Shown here one piece after another: positions 12,876 through 25,398 of a DNA stretch of 64,000 bases. The translations under genes were made by a program, and so were the position numbers. The DNA lies in assembly GCF_021155765.1 (NCBI RefSeq), contig NC_060105.1:682001-746000 (forward strand), in the 5' to 3' direction. Each line of letters begins with the position of its first letter. Position 1 is the stretch's first letter. Source of the stretch: Diprion similis. Taxonomy: Eukaryota; Arthropoda; Insecta; Hymenoptera; Diprionidae. The notes under the pieces were generated by a model. That model worked only from the letters and a program-made list of their open reading frames with translations, had not been told where the DNA came from and searched no databases.

Positions 12876-12998
12876 TTAGCTACTATCAAGCCTTGAGGCG
12901 TTAAAAAACTCGGCGTGCACTTTGGCCCAGATGTTGTTAATGAGAGAATCCGCCTCGACAACATCGCGAGGGAATTTCGCGTTATAGTCGGCCAGTAG
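12876..12998 (-). other. Open stretch of about 40 codons, unknown
   Basis: On the minus strand 40 sense codons lie between a stop at 12999-13001 and a TAA at 12876-12878. The peptide has protein-like composition (for example DVVEADSLINNIWAKVHAEF). It lacks a start codon and I recognise no family. It lies about 110 bases downstream of the lectin-like relic on the same strand, so it could be another piece of the same decayed gene. That link is an inference. Confidence 0.2.
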
Positions 12999-13084
12999 CT
13001 AGTAGGAGCTGGTGAGCGAAGGCGTCTAATTGATGGCCGATACTTAGTCGACCCGCGAGGGTTTCGCACGGATCAAGTGGACCC

Positions 13085-13290
13085 GGGACAAAGCTCAGAT
13101 CGTCGAGGACACGGATCCTTCTCGTAGAACGTGACGTTGTCATTAGTCGGCGGAATCGCCCGAGCGAACGCTTCCTCTGCTCGAGTTACGGATGTGAAGG
13201 CAAGGTGTCCGCCATTCGACAGCCATCCACGACACCTTGCGTGTGCTCCAGTTCCTTGAATTCCAAGACGTGGAACAAGACGTTTCCTCA
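13085..13290 (-). pseudogene. Possible C-type lectin domain relic
   Basis: Two adjacent minus-strand frames together resemble the first half of a C-type lectin-like domain. One frame gives SCSTSWNSRNWS. A one-base shift gives AHARCRGWLSNGGHLAFTSV, followed by TRAEEAFARAI. This matches the family pattern W-x-x-A-x-x-x-C, then GGHLA, then a glutamate followed by a phenylalanine three residues on (E-x-x-F). The frame change inside the domain, the stop soon after and the absence of the second half (WxDG, ligand residues) point to a decayed fragment. No flanking splice sites could be assigned. Chance resemblance cannot be excluded without a database search. Confidence 0.33.
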
Positions 13291-16200
13291 TCCGAGCTTG
13301 TCGACACCCCTCGATTTACTGCCGTCCCTACCACAGGCACGATGCAGTATCGATTCGTTGCAGACGAATTGACGAACTGATCAATCTAAGCCTATCGATC
13401 GAGCAATACGGCGTGTAGGTACCTACTGAGCAACATTGAAGATCCTGTATTCGATCTTGATACAGCATTTCCGCATTTCGCGTTGCTCGAATAACCGGGG
13501 TAACGACTCTCCCGGGCTTGAATCCCGATGGTTCCAGGACAATCCCTGTACTGCAGTTTCAGCGCAGAGTTATAGGGATCCCAGATTTACGCTGGCAGTT
13601 GGCTCTCGCTAATGTAATGAGATTAGATACAACTGTCGATACATCGGCATACGTGCGTATACGGGGCGCAGGTGTGTAGGGACGGAAAGCCGCCCCTGTG
13701 CGATCGGACCAAACGAATGGCTGCAGCGGACGCTTTTCGTCCATTTGCACAGTCGCGCGTCATCATTTTATTTTTCAAGCGCAATCGTCCGTACCCGAGG
13801 GAAAATTGAACCTGTGCCCCTGGCTGCAGGGTAAACCGTACACTAGGTGTAGAAAATTTTCACCCCACCCGTTGTTTTTCGCTGCATCTCTGCACGTTCA
13901 CGCTGTTCAAACTCTGAAACTTGGTTACCTTCCGTACCTGCGAGACTTTTCATTATAAGGTTGTATATGGAGGATGTAGTTATGTGTAACGATCGGAGAA
14001 TCGCGCTGCTGTGGGAATATGTCTAGCAATATATCGTAAACATTCTCGAAGCAAAGTGTAATATTAGAAAAGCAGCTCAAGTTCTTTCAGAAACTTCTCC
14101 GCAGGATGCGTCAGCGGAGCTTATTGTGATCGGAACGAGTCTGTGGGAGTAAATCCTAACGGGGCATAACGGAAGTCAACAAAGGGTGTCTCAGGATCGA
14201 CTCGGTGGACGGTCGGCGATGCCCTCCGCGTTTTCCTAGCTGCACGGATGCCGCCCATAGAATGCCGATGCACGATCGGAGCCAGCAGCCAGCCATACGC
14301 CGTAATGGACTGGCTTGAGTGGATGTCTGCGGAATATTCCCCAAAGAAAAAAGGGGAAAAAGACGAGAGGAAGAGGAAAAAGGAGAAATAGAGAGAAAGA
14401 GAGAGAGAGAGAAAGAGAGGAAAAATAAAACTACCCACCGGGGGCAAACGGGCGGAGTTGGCTCGATGCGTGACAGGTTTTTTGATAGATATTTTCCACG
14501 GGATTGCCGGCTGATCTATGGCCTATACTCTCCGGACTCCGTCAGCTCCCCTGCAGCGTGTGCGCCTGTTAGTATTTATTGCGTCCGTTCGCCTGTAGAT
14601 ACGTACTTCTGTAATACTAGTCGATGCTATTCTACATTCGGAGTTTATCGTTAGAAATCGGAACGAATATCGGAGGTTGCTTTTTTGCATTCGAGGTGAT
14701 GGAAAAAATTAGCCGGTTCGGAAGTGATTTTTCTTTGAGATTTCTTTTTTCTAATTGCAATGCTATAGCAAACATCAGCGAAGATATAAGATAAGGCGCC
14801 GGGATTATCGACGCAGGCGAATCTCGTTTTGGGAGGTTCATATGGGGAACCATTTCAACTCCGATATTTTCGAAAGAAATAGCTGCGCACACCTGCGGGC
14901 TTCGGCGAGAAGATTTTGTCACGAGGTTGTTATCCGGGCATGTTGATTCAGAAACGTACTCATCCCTCCCAGTGACCCATCGTACAAACTTTCGCGAAGT
15001 CCCACGAACGGTCAAGGGCCTTCAAACGAGGAAAACTTAAGGGCTGAACGACAGCCGCTGACTAATAATGAGGTGCGCTAAATCCTCATGCTACGAGTAT
15101 AAGACTAAGTTTTTGAACAGAAGTGCTGCAGATGTATTTGAGATTTTTAAATTAATACTTGAAAAACTCGGTGCGCGCTCGAGTGGTTCACGCTAACGAG
15201 GTTCTACCGCACGAGGCAATGTGTTCTTCTCAAAACACAGCGATATTTTCCTTCTCGAATTCGACAAGCCCGCATTTCGCATAGAAATGCGAATGCAAAT
15301 CATGAGCCGAGACGGCTGGTGCAGCAAAAGTCAGAAGGGGGCGAGTAAACAGGCTTGAACATCCAGGATCAGCCTCTCTGCGCCTGTCGCTTCCGGTAAG
15401 CTGTTGCACCGCGTTGTGCATATAAGCCGACGCGCTATAACGTCGTGGAAACAAAGATTTACCGCTGCGCAAAAGAGAGCGCCAAGTGCGGAGGAAAAAA
15501 CTTTCAGGCTTTCGAGAGGCATTCGAGCGAAATCTCGAACGACGCAGGTAATCGTATGTGAATATTATTATTGCACCGATGCAGGTGCAGAAGAAGGATT
15601 TGCCCTTGCCTTCTGCCGGAGCTTGCAGCCAGTCTCGCTGAGGTTGAATTTTTTATTGATCTTGATTTTGAACGGCCAAATGCGATGGGGGGCGAGTGGG
15701 AAACGACGAGGTTGAGTTTACTCCGGTAAACACTTTTGAGGGAGGAATAAATTTTATTTAGAAATCGGTAGAACGAACTTGAAGCTTCGCTGCGTTTTTA
15801 CGGGTCGTGAATTGGTTGTCCTTATTTAGGACGGAGGGAGAAAGTAAGAAGACGTAATTATTTCTTAATTATTCTTTGCGTTTCGTATACGTATGCGTGA
15901 GTAGGTATATAGCTACGTCAGGCTGGAGACATATAAATTTGTTTGTGCCCAGCGACCCGCAGGTTTGTGTGTAGCTCCGTCCGCCCGCCTGCCCAACTCG
16001 TTATGAATGCACATAACTTAGCGTCTTTTTTAATCACAATGTATTGCCGTGAGAATTAATTCAAATTAACGAATCTTTTGTGAGCGAGAAATGAGAGGGG
16101 AGATGGTGAACAGGGAAAGCTAGAAAGGACGACGGTAAAAAGTTACTTTTTACGAGTTACCATAAAAGCTTTTCAACCGTTTCTTACCGTTCAAGAATCC

Positions 16201-17096
16201 GACGAATGCTAATTATTTACCGTGCGAAAATAATCCATTCAAATTATTTTACGCCCAGGCCACGTGTCGGATGAACAATTAGCCAAGATTGTCACTCGAG
16301 TATTTTAAACTTTTGATTTATTGCCAGAGACGTTTTCACTCCCTCCAATCCGTTGGCGAGCTTTTCTTGTGTAATAAATCGCCACCGAAGAGTTTCGCCA
16401 GTCTAGATAATCCCCAGTCGGTGAAAAGTTTCTTGAAAGATTATGATGCATCGTCAGAGATTAACCTCGCAGTATTGAAACAGGTGGTCGTCTCGGGGAG
16501 ATTTCCATCAGGAATGAAGAAGGTAAGAACAGCTTTTTACGAAAAGTGCTAACCGTATTTTTCAGGGACTTGGACAAATTGGATTCAAACAGAGTTTTCG
16601 GTTTCGTCGTCATTATTTGCGTGTAAAATAGTTATCAACGTTTGATCCGCAGGAAATCGCTGGACTCGGTTGTATTACGTAACGGGAAATTAATATTATG
16701 CATGCAAATTATATTCCGGGGACTGCTGATATTATTTAAATTATACGGGACATCTTAAATCTTAATTAAATCACATTCGCAGCTGTTACGCGACTGGTAG
16801 CCACAAAACTCGGTAACATGATATTAACGCTGCTAATGACAAATCCAACCTGCCCCTCGGCCAACTGCCCTAATTACGCCAGATTCACGTCACGCTGTCA
16901 AGCTCCGTTCGATTTTCGGCGAAATTTCCATCGACGAGCGACGTCTCGTTTTCTACTTCTCTTCGGCGTGCTTCGCTGAAATCCGATTGTGAACGACTGA
17001 TTACAGATCAGTCCGGGATTTTACGGTTGTTACGATGGGGCGAAAATTTTGCCAGAATTTCGGAACGACCGATAGTTCCGGAGTTACAGTAAATGC
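13291..17096. other. Intergenic DNA, no gene seen
   Basis: It contains a GA-rich tract at about 14342-14425 and scattered short frames on both strands (longest about 127 codons near 14.6-15.0 kb, minus), none with recognisable motifs. I saw no RNA genes. Confidence 0.5.
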
Positions 17097-17345
17097 ATAA
17101 GCTATGAGAGTTCCGAATATAGTTTCAGTTACCGACGGTTCTTAGCGAAGACTCATACCTTATCGGGCTGAAACGATGGTAAGGCAGAGCAAATTGCCGG
17201 TAAAGTAGAGTGACGAAATGATCCGATGATCGATAAACCGAGCCAGAGTGGAAGTATCCGACTCTCGAAGATCCTAGAAAAAGATTTGTTCCTTGGCAAA
17301 GAAGCGTCGGTAACGGAATCTGTACGTACAATTCTCATAGCTTAT
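17097..17345. mobile_element. MITE-like inverted-repeat element C (about 249 bp)
   Basis: The left end reads ATAAGCTATGAGAGTT and the right end is its near-complement ending ATTCTCATAGCTTAT. Complementarity continues inward through GTTACCGACG for about 50 bases with mismatches. The interior has no coding capacity. The ends are approximate because no duplication was identified. Confidence 0.6.
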
Positions 17346-20300
17346 CTACTACACTACGTCAAGCATTAACGCCGTGCATTTTTCAAAGCTCGCATGATAC
17401 GGGCGTTCGATTAAGTTTGAAAAGCGGAAATTGATCCGGGAAAATTAACGGAAAAAATTTGAATAAAAACAGTGTGCAATTGTGTGACCGGGATACGGGA
17501 TCGCGTGGGAGGATCACGATACGCCACACCACGGATGTCGACGGTCGCCAGGTTCACAAGTGGAAATCCAAATGAAATCTTGGAAATCCCTCGCATGCAT
17601 TTCGCACGGTTATTCGAGATACGGATCAATTTTCTGAACGCAACGTCGACGAAGATGGCGAACGATGAAATGAAACGGAATAAGACGGTATAAAATGAAA
17701 TCTCTTATTGTTTCCGGATGTCAGGTTTATTATTGTTTTCTTATATTCCGCGCGGCTACGTCAAGTTTATAATACGTTTCTGCATCCGTTGAAGACGCGA
17801 CGATGCCTCGAACGAAAATTCACGTCGTTCTTCCTTTTCACCATGCTGGATGAAATAAGAACGCCGTCCACTTTCGGGAATAAATTATGTGGCAAGTTTT
17901 ATGGCGCTGGGTAAAAAGTGATAAGGATAACGGCAGCTCGGCCAAATGCCATGCCAGAGAACATCGTCAAGGCGCGTAGCCTTGCGTGGATAGTAAATGA
18001 AATTCCTTCTTGTATCACTGGACATCTGGCCGAGGCCCCTTTCTCGGCCCTACGCATTTTCCTGGAATGCCATTAAAAAGGTAATATCGTGGATGGCGAG
18101 GATGCGCAGCGACTTGGTTGTACTTACAGGTTGTACCTTCTTATATTCCGACCCCCGATGGTCCGTGTTTCGGAACTCTCGTTGATCAGTGATGCGGATG
18201 AACCATGAAACGTATTTTCAACATCAGCTGCAACGATGCCAAGTAACGAAGGGAATCTGCGCGTCAAAGTACCGTCGATCTTTAAACAGTAATTTCTTTC
18301 TGCGAAAGAGCTGAGATCGAGGTTAAAGCATGATAAAGTTACTGTAAAGATTCAGGTTTAATCTAGGTAAAGATCGTTCAAAATTGTCGAAAAATATCGT
18401 TGGAAAATTATGGATGGAAATAAGAAAAGTGATAAAAATAGTAAGTTGAGAAGAAAGAAGTTTTCTTTGGTCAGCCTTTTCGTCCATATAGGTAGCTTTA
18501 TGTGGTGAACCAGGTTATATGCATACAGGCATGTATAAAAGCTGGAGAAATAGGGCGTATAACCGATGGTCGTGGCCTCGCGGTCCCTTGTAAGCGTTAT
18601 CACAGTGTCGCGACCCAGCGCTAACATACATACACGTATAACCCATGTACACATACACTGGGTTAGGAATTCCAGACATATTTGCGGAGAGGTCGAGGTC
18701 ACTTAACCGACACTTATTCGAGGCGATCACAGTCGGCCGTTTTCTCGGCGTCCCGTTTGCCTGATATCGTTTTTTGAGTGCCAATAATACACAGGTCCAG
18801 TGATATTTCCAGCCAGGAAGTCGGCTGCTCGCCGGATTGGATCTCTCAAGGTGCGGTGGAACGATTCGGAGAATCGTCCCTCGCAAACGGGCCTCATCAT
18901 CCAAGATCGTTGAAGACTTTTCTCTTTTTCCACAGAGCATCCGGACTCGAGTTCTGTCGCAATGTCGGCCTGCGGGAGCTCGAGTCGATTGGAAAATCGA
19001 AAGGTACGTATGTAAGTTTTGCATATTGTATTCTCGAGTATTCCGATGGGTATATTCGTATAATAAGTGTATCGGAAAACGGGATCCACGCGTATTACGT
19101 ACGCGGGGCTGGCCGACGCGGGTTTTCCGAACGATCAAAATAATAAAAATAATAAAGGCAGGCCGGGCGGATTCCGCCCTTTCGCATAATATAGAAATTT
19201 CTATGCGAAACTCACGCTTCCGTTGGCGGAAGGGCGCGTGATCCCGGAAAAGAGTCAGCCGAACCTTTCGCATTTCTCGAGGACGATTGCAAGGAAAGCG
19301 GAGAGGAGGGCAGGTACGCGTTCCTATTTTGACAGGATGCCGTCGGGAAAAGAAAATATCGAGGGGGGCGGGAGCTGCGGTACCTACCCTGGGACAGCAT
19401 TAAAATATATCGAACTCTGACGATGCGGCGGTGGCGTGAAAATATCGCGACAGGACCTAAATAAATACGAACAAGCCTCGAGGAAGGCTTTCGACTCGAT
19501 TTCATTCCCGTCGTCGCGAGTCTGCTACGAATCGTGATTCGCGTCCTGGCTGACCGTGGCTACCGATCATCCGTCGGAATCGTCGACGGTGCATGGAAAA
19601 GGGCGAATTTTTTCGCAAGGTGCCCGTCGAGCGTCGCGTCGCTTCGATCCAGCCCCGCGTGCAAGCGGCTCGGGTTTAAAATTGAGTTTTATCTCTTAGG
19701 TTTATGGTTATTGAAAGAACTGTTCCGAAAGCTAACTTGGCAACGGGGTGTCGTAACGTAAATCCTACCGGTGATAGATACGGGAGGAGTGAGACGGTGT
19801 TGGTGCCCCGATATCGAGCCTATATCTGTCTTTTATGCGACTACGGTTAAACTTTGAACTTTCGACCGCGCCTTCGCCTGATTCTAGAACCCACCCCTTA
19901 CGCGACCCCATCGAAAAACACACCCCGAGCTCCGAGTATTAGGAATAAAGGGCCGCGGAAATCTCCGGTCATGCGGTGATCATCGAGGTTTCATTGACGC
20001 CTCAGCGTCATCGATCTAACCAATGATTGATTATAAGTAGCAATCGACATACTGGGAGAAAAAAACGAACGAGATTACAGTTTCTATGAGAATGTTTACA
20101 TGCGGTACGATTCACTGTGAAAACACTTGTCCTACAATTATTATAAAATGTCGATCACGTGTATCCCCTTCAGGCAAGTAAATTTCTTCTCTCGGTGCAA
20201 CAGGATCGTCGGTGATAACGAACGTCGAAAAAGAAAGATTCATCATGTCCCGGGGATCATTTCCGTTGATTTTTTTCCACGTCATAGTTCCGGGAGTCGG

Positions 20301-21566
20301 TTCACAGTGAACCTTTGTCCATGTTGTCGCAGCCCTTGATTATCGTCGCGGCCGCGTTTCACGGATATGCGGAGCGTGTGATCAAAGGACGAAGCACGCA
20401 GCGATTTCCAAGGGAATGAGAGAGAAAATTATGTTTTTATTTCATATTATCCATTTTACATTAAGGGGAGACTGAAGATCGAACTCGAATCGGATCACGG
20501 TATACCTATAAGCTGAATTTAGATGAAAAAATCTCAGAACCGGATATCACACAAGGACGATTATCGGCGGGGTATCGGACAGCTGCAAGAAGGACCTGCG
20601 GACGCCGCGCTGGCATAATTCTTCTCTTCTGGATCAGGTTGATCCTTCCGTAGCTCGCAGAAATCCTCGTGTCGTTGATCACTTACGGCGGGTGTACAAC
20701 CACTTCCGAGGGTCCCGGCTCTCCGGCTTTTTCTCCATTTCCCGCCTTCCTCTCGCCCCCCCCCCCCCCCTACCCCCCCCCCACAGGGCTGCGACGTGTC
20801 TTTATGGGCATACACCCTTTGCGAGAAATTACTGCGTGTTCCTCGACGCCCGTGGATGCGAGGCCGAGCAAGAATCCGCGGCCTTCTTTACGGCTAAGTG
20901 TATAGCGAGAGCTTTTGCCGGGAGATGGGAGTAATTTATACGGTCTGGGAGGCAGGCGGGCTTCTCCGAGGCTTTTCGACATATTTAGAATTCAAGATTT
21001 TCTCAGAGAAGGCTTTAGCCCCGATCCTTTTAGTGCCGAGAGAGAAAAAGGTCTTTCAATCTGTCGCCATAAAGCCCTACGAGGTCAAATTTTTTTGCTG
21101 CAATATTTCTTCTTCACTTATAATTTTTTTCTTATTTGTTTTTTTTTTTCTTTTTTTTCTATTCCTGTTTTCATTTTCTTTCTCTTCTTTTCTTATTCCA
21201 AAGAGATTTGCTAACTTATCAAACTGCATAATGTATCTCATGGGTGCTGAATCGAGGACTACAGGTACCTGCACAAGGTATACGAACATTTGATCCTCGG
21301 ATAAATACTTGATCAGCGAGTTCAGCCCGGGTCTTTGGCGACCCTTTTCCCATCCAGTCGGCCGACAGCTAGACGGGCAAACATCGGGTCCTTGAGTGTC
21401 TGTAAAAGATCGCCCGCACAGATCCTCCTGGGATAATAACGAGCAGGTAGGATAAAAAATTAGTCAATCGCTACGTACCGCGTGTCTTGCCTTCGGCATT
21501 TTTCCTTCTTGCCAAAACAATATTACGTATATCTATAATCTTTAGTATACATTAGAGTGGTCCTCA
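17346..21566. other. Intergenic DNA, no gene seen
   Basis: Long overlapping open frames at 18.5-19.3 kb occur on both strands and several frames. They look like a stop-poor patch rather than a gene. A C-rich tract lies at 20756-20782 and a T-rich tract at about 21120-21200. Confidence 0.5.
20756..20782. repeat. C-rich homopolymer tract
   Basis: Two runs of ten or more C are separated by TA. Seen directly. Confidence 0.85.
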
Positions 21567-22133
21567 AGAGGGTTGTTTTTTTAATTTTTATACCCCGAGA
21601 CGTTTGAACGCTTTCAAATTAATAATATAAAAAAATATCAGAAAATTTCATCTGTCTGCATAAACTCTAAGATAATTCGAAGCATCTTATGGAAATGAAA
21701 TGGGAAAAACTCTTCTCGCTCTTTGAAGTTTTATAAGTCGTACTTTTTAACAGAATTGAACGTTCTACAAAAAAACTCTGATGCATAAAATTCATAAATA
21801 CAAGCGTTCGAATGTTGATTAACGAATTTGATTAAGCTTTGAACGTTAATTAACTTGAACTCTTTCATTCGCGAATACCATGTAACTTTTCTGTAGCACG
21901 TTCAATTCTCTATAAAAATATAAATTTTCCATTATTTTCAGTATATTCGCCAGAGACTCGAGAAATTTCAAAGATCGAAAAAGTTTGTCCATATTATTTC
22001 CATAAGATGTTTCAATCGCAAAGCGGACTACCTTGGAGTTGATGCAGAAAGCTCAAATTGTTAGGGAATTATTTTATTATTAATTTGAAAGCGTTCAAGT
22101 CCCTAGAAGCATAAAAATTAAAAAACAACCCTA
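21567..22133. mobile_element. Foldback element D, near-complete palindrome (about 567 bp)
   Basis: Both ends carry AGGGTTGTTTTTTAATTTTT-type sequence in opposite orientation. Complementarity recurs along the whole element: GAACGCTTTCAAATTAATAA near both ends, AGCATCTTATGGAAAT against its complement near 22000, and AATTGAACGTTCTACA against its complement near 21890-21910. The arms are therefore about 250-280 bases with modest divergence and a short centre. It has no open frame and fits a non-autonomous DNA transposon of the foldback/MITE type. Confidence 0.75.
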
Positions 22134-23853
22134 TTAGTATAAATACACCGAATTACATTCAGACGTAAACTTTTTCCAATTGTATAACGTTGACCGCGGA
22201 ACATGATCAAGTAATAATTATATACCGACAGGGGAGTTGCTGATTTGACGAGTGATTATTGTTCTCCCAAAATCAAATTCCCGAATCCAGCAATCGAAAA
22301 TAGAACATCCTGAAATGTGCACTGGAATAATCGAGTAAAATCTGCCTTGGTTTGCAGCGAAGCTGTAGGCACGACGTTGAATAACGATCCGCGGTCCGAG
22401 CTGCAGGGCAAAACGTGCAGGCGAGCGGTGGTGAGGGGGGGAGGGGGAGGGGGGAGGGGGGAGGCACCGAATTATTAAATTGCATTCACCCGAAAAATTG
22501 ATGGGCACTCGATTCCGGTTGATCGGGTTTAGAGAATCAATTCACTGTCAATAATCTGGACGACATGCGACAGCTCTTCTATATTAGGTATACAAGGGTT
22601 TGTTATTGCGAGGCAATTTCGATGTCCCGAACGTGCGAACTTTAATCTAGCGAAATTTTCCTTAACAATTATGCAGAATGTTGTGTATAGTTATGCATTA
22701 CGTCTGCATTGTTATCGAATTGCATCGAGGATATCCGGAGGATATAATATCGGATCTCTCGAAGTGAATAGTACGATTGGAAGACGCGTAGGTCACGATA
22801 ACGAATAGTTTGGATCTCGTTTAATTGAAACTTATTCAATTTCAGCTGATCCGATGAGCTTAGCTATAAAGAAACGCCATATTTTTCCTATCTGCCATTC
22901 GTCTCCTGCAACTTTCCGCTTCAGAGGTTAACCGGATTTACTCCGGTGGGAATTTCTAACCGAAGTTGAAAGTCGTCGATCTCCGTGCTCGCCGAATCGC
23001 GTGGAATGAAAAAGAAAAAACACACCAGACCCAATGACTGGAATTCTGATTTTTGGATTATTGGTTAAAAAAAAAAAAATGAAAGACTCATTAATTTTAG
23101 CTGTTTTTTCATCCTTCACACTCTTGCTTTGCAAATTAGTTTGATTTTTGCCAGGACGCAGTTTTTCAGGATCCACTAGCGTGATCGCAATTCCAAGCGA
23201 GTCCCAGACTGACACCTTATTTTGAGTCGGGTCAACCTGACTGATCGTGAGATTCGGCCAATTACTGGGGCCCTTATTACAGCCCTGAGGGAGAACCGAG
23301 GCGGGCATGTGGGGATTAAATCAATCAATAAAACACGGCTAACTGATGCCGGAGGGAAGGAAAACCCGGGGGAATTCGGGAAGGGTGCGGGGTGATCCGG
23401 GCGCTGATAACGCTTTGCGAACTTGGAGGATGGATGGCTTAACGTGGCGGTCGGATCAACCGGGGCGCTGCAGGCCAGTCGAGGCTCCTCAGGAAGAGCC
23501 AATCTCGATAAACTGAGTATAGGGATAGGAGGTGAAACAGAAACTCAGATATCGAGACGCGCGCGAAGGGAGCTGAGATAAATGGACAGACGCGACGGCG
23601 GCTGCTGATTCAGGAAAACAAGAAAGACGTTGTTGCCTGCCTGCACGGCGAATCGCGGGACGAGAACGAGCATCGCAGAAATGAAAGAGGCCGAATTCCG
23701 CGAATGGCGAATGCGAATTGTGACGAACTCTTCCGCCTTCCGACCAGGCGTGTTCAACGATCGGGTGTTCAACCTGTGCGATTTATGCCCTGCTTCTTAC
23801 TTCCGGGATCATTTGTCAATCCTTTGTGTATGTGTATATATGTATATTAAATT
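22134..23853. other. Intergenic DNA with a G-rich tract
   Basis: No gene is seen. A strong G-run cluster lies at 22434-22464. The remainder is AT-rich with short chance frames. Confidence 0.5.
22434..22464 (+). repeat. G-run cluster (potential G-quadruplex)
   Basis: Four consecutive G runs of five to seven bases are separated by single A residues on the plus strand, meeting the usual sequence rule for an intramolecular G-quadruplex. No gene lies nearby, so any role is unknown. Confidence 0.75.
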
Positions 23854-24272
23854 GGGTCGGGGTTGAAAATCTGAATTTGAAATGTTGCGAAAGCGCTGAA
23901 TTCCGAATTTTTTGGTGGCGTAACTTAAAGCGATGATATTAAACATTGAGGAAATTTAACATCAAAGTTCCGGAGGTGCAAGGATCCGATATGGTAAAAT
24001 GGCGAAAGGGCGTAATTCCGACAAGTCAAAGTTCCGAAAGTGCGAAGATGAGAAAATTTAGAAATCTGAAACAACGAAATCCCGATTGATTGAAGATTGG
24101 ACGTAAAGTTTCAACCCTTTGATCTTTCTTCGTGTTGAATTATCGATACTTACTGAATTTTCGTCTATCGAAACTTTATTTTTCGTAATTTTACTTCGAG
24201 TTTCGTCACCAAACAATTGTCGGAATTAGGCGCATTTCGAACTTTTAAAATTCGTAATTTCAAACCCACCCC
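23854..24272. mobile_element. MITE-like element E1 (about 419 bp), family E
   Basis: Terminal inverted repeats of about 75 bases. The left end starts GGGTCGGGGTTGAAAATCTG and the right end is its diverged complement ending near CAAACCCACCCC. Matching inner motifs include GAATTCCGAA with TTTGGTGGCG on the left and their complements on the right. It shares both termini with element E2 at 28244-28694, showing a repeated family. It has no coding capacity. Confidence 0.75.
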
Positions 24273-25059
24273 ATATATTATATCCACTGCATGCAAATTT
24301 GACCGAGCGCAGATTTTCATCGTACCTAAACAAAATTGACGAGCAGGCGAATGTATAAAAAAAAAAACAAGAAATAATATCTCTGCGAATAAATTGCATC
24401 GCGTCTGCATATTACGGCACGTACGTACCTACATTTACAAATCGCCAAGGGATCAACTTTTTCGATCGGAAGTCGATCAAAGCGTGACACGTACGGATGT
24501 GAAATATCTTGGAAAGGCTGCAGGAATACGTACGTATGTATATAGGTGTACAACAATTTTGATTTACTGTCGGGGGTGCAAGCCGCACGGGTGGATTTAT
24601 CTGTCGGGGAGAGGGAAGGAAGCACGAATCGCGGTGGAGCGGGCATGGCCGTATAACTTACGGCCGCCCCGCATGAACGACCTTTTTGAAATGCAGTCGA
24701 ATCAGCGGGAAGCTCGTTGCACGCGAGCTTGCGGCTTTATCTGAGGTACCAGGTCACCGGTTTTCACTGTCGCGAGACCGTCGATGGAGCGGAACAATCT
24801 CACCCCTCGTGGTTTCCGGCGACCTTTTCGCCGCGGGGCTCGACACCGTTTCCTTCTCGCGTTTGGAAGAGCCCGATCATCGCAATTGCGGTTTGTGCTT
24901 GTTGAGACTTTGCGTTACAAGAAAATTAAGGGATTCTGCGATAATAAAGTATGTACTTAAATGCAGTGAAACGTATATAATATTCGAGAAAATGGATGCT
25001 CTCAAGTTAACGTCTAGAGAAATACTATTCTACACAATTGCGGTTGCCGCAGCAACTAC
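24273..25059. other. Intergenic DNA, no gene seen
   Basis: Overlapping short frames on both strands, with no family resemblance and no repeat noted. Confidence 0.45.
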
Positions 25060-25398
25060 TCAAGGGGTTGCCCTGTTCGATTTCCATCTTGCCGTACATA
25101 TCTCCAGATATCGAAGTCCACGTGATTCAAACACAAAAAGGACTGAGAGCCCCATTATATACACAATTCTGAACAAAAAGACTGTAATAAATTTTCATTT
25201 GATGCAACGACAAAGAAATGGCACGAAAACTACAAAATCGCAATAGTAAATTCGTAGTTTTCGTGCAATTTCTTTATTTCTGTATCAAATAAAAATGAAT
25301 TCATGACTTTTTGTTCAGAATTGTGTATAGAATGGGGCGGTTAACCCGTTTTTGTGTTTAAAATACGACGTCTTTAATCTCCAGGACATCCCCTTAAG
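25060..25398. mobile_element. Foldback element F, near-perfect hairpin (about 339 bp)
   Basis: Two arms of about 150 bases flank a centre near 25232. Outer ends are CTCAAGGGGTTGCCCTG and the complement of CTTAAGGGGATGTCCTGG. Inner pairs include ACACAATTCTGAACAAAAAG and GCACGAAAACTAC with their complements. The inner 100 bases of each arm match best. The open frame crossing it (24686-25246) is an accident of the repeat. Confidence 0.75.

Noticed and set aside
18515..19273. 252-codon minus-strand open frame
   Set aside because: Other long frames overlap it on both strands, no domain or signal is visible, and composition is not protein-like. It is most likely a stop-poor patch.
24686..25246. 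186-codon plus-strand open frame
   Set aside because: Its second half runs through one arm of the foldback hairpin at 25060-25398 and the first half has no recognisable motif.
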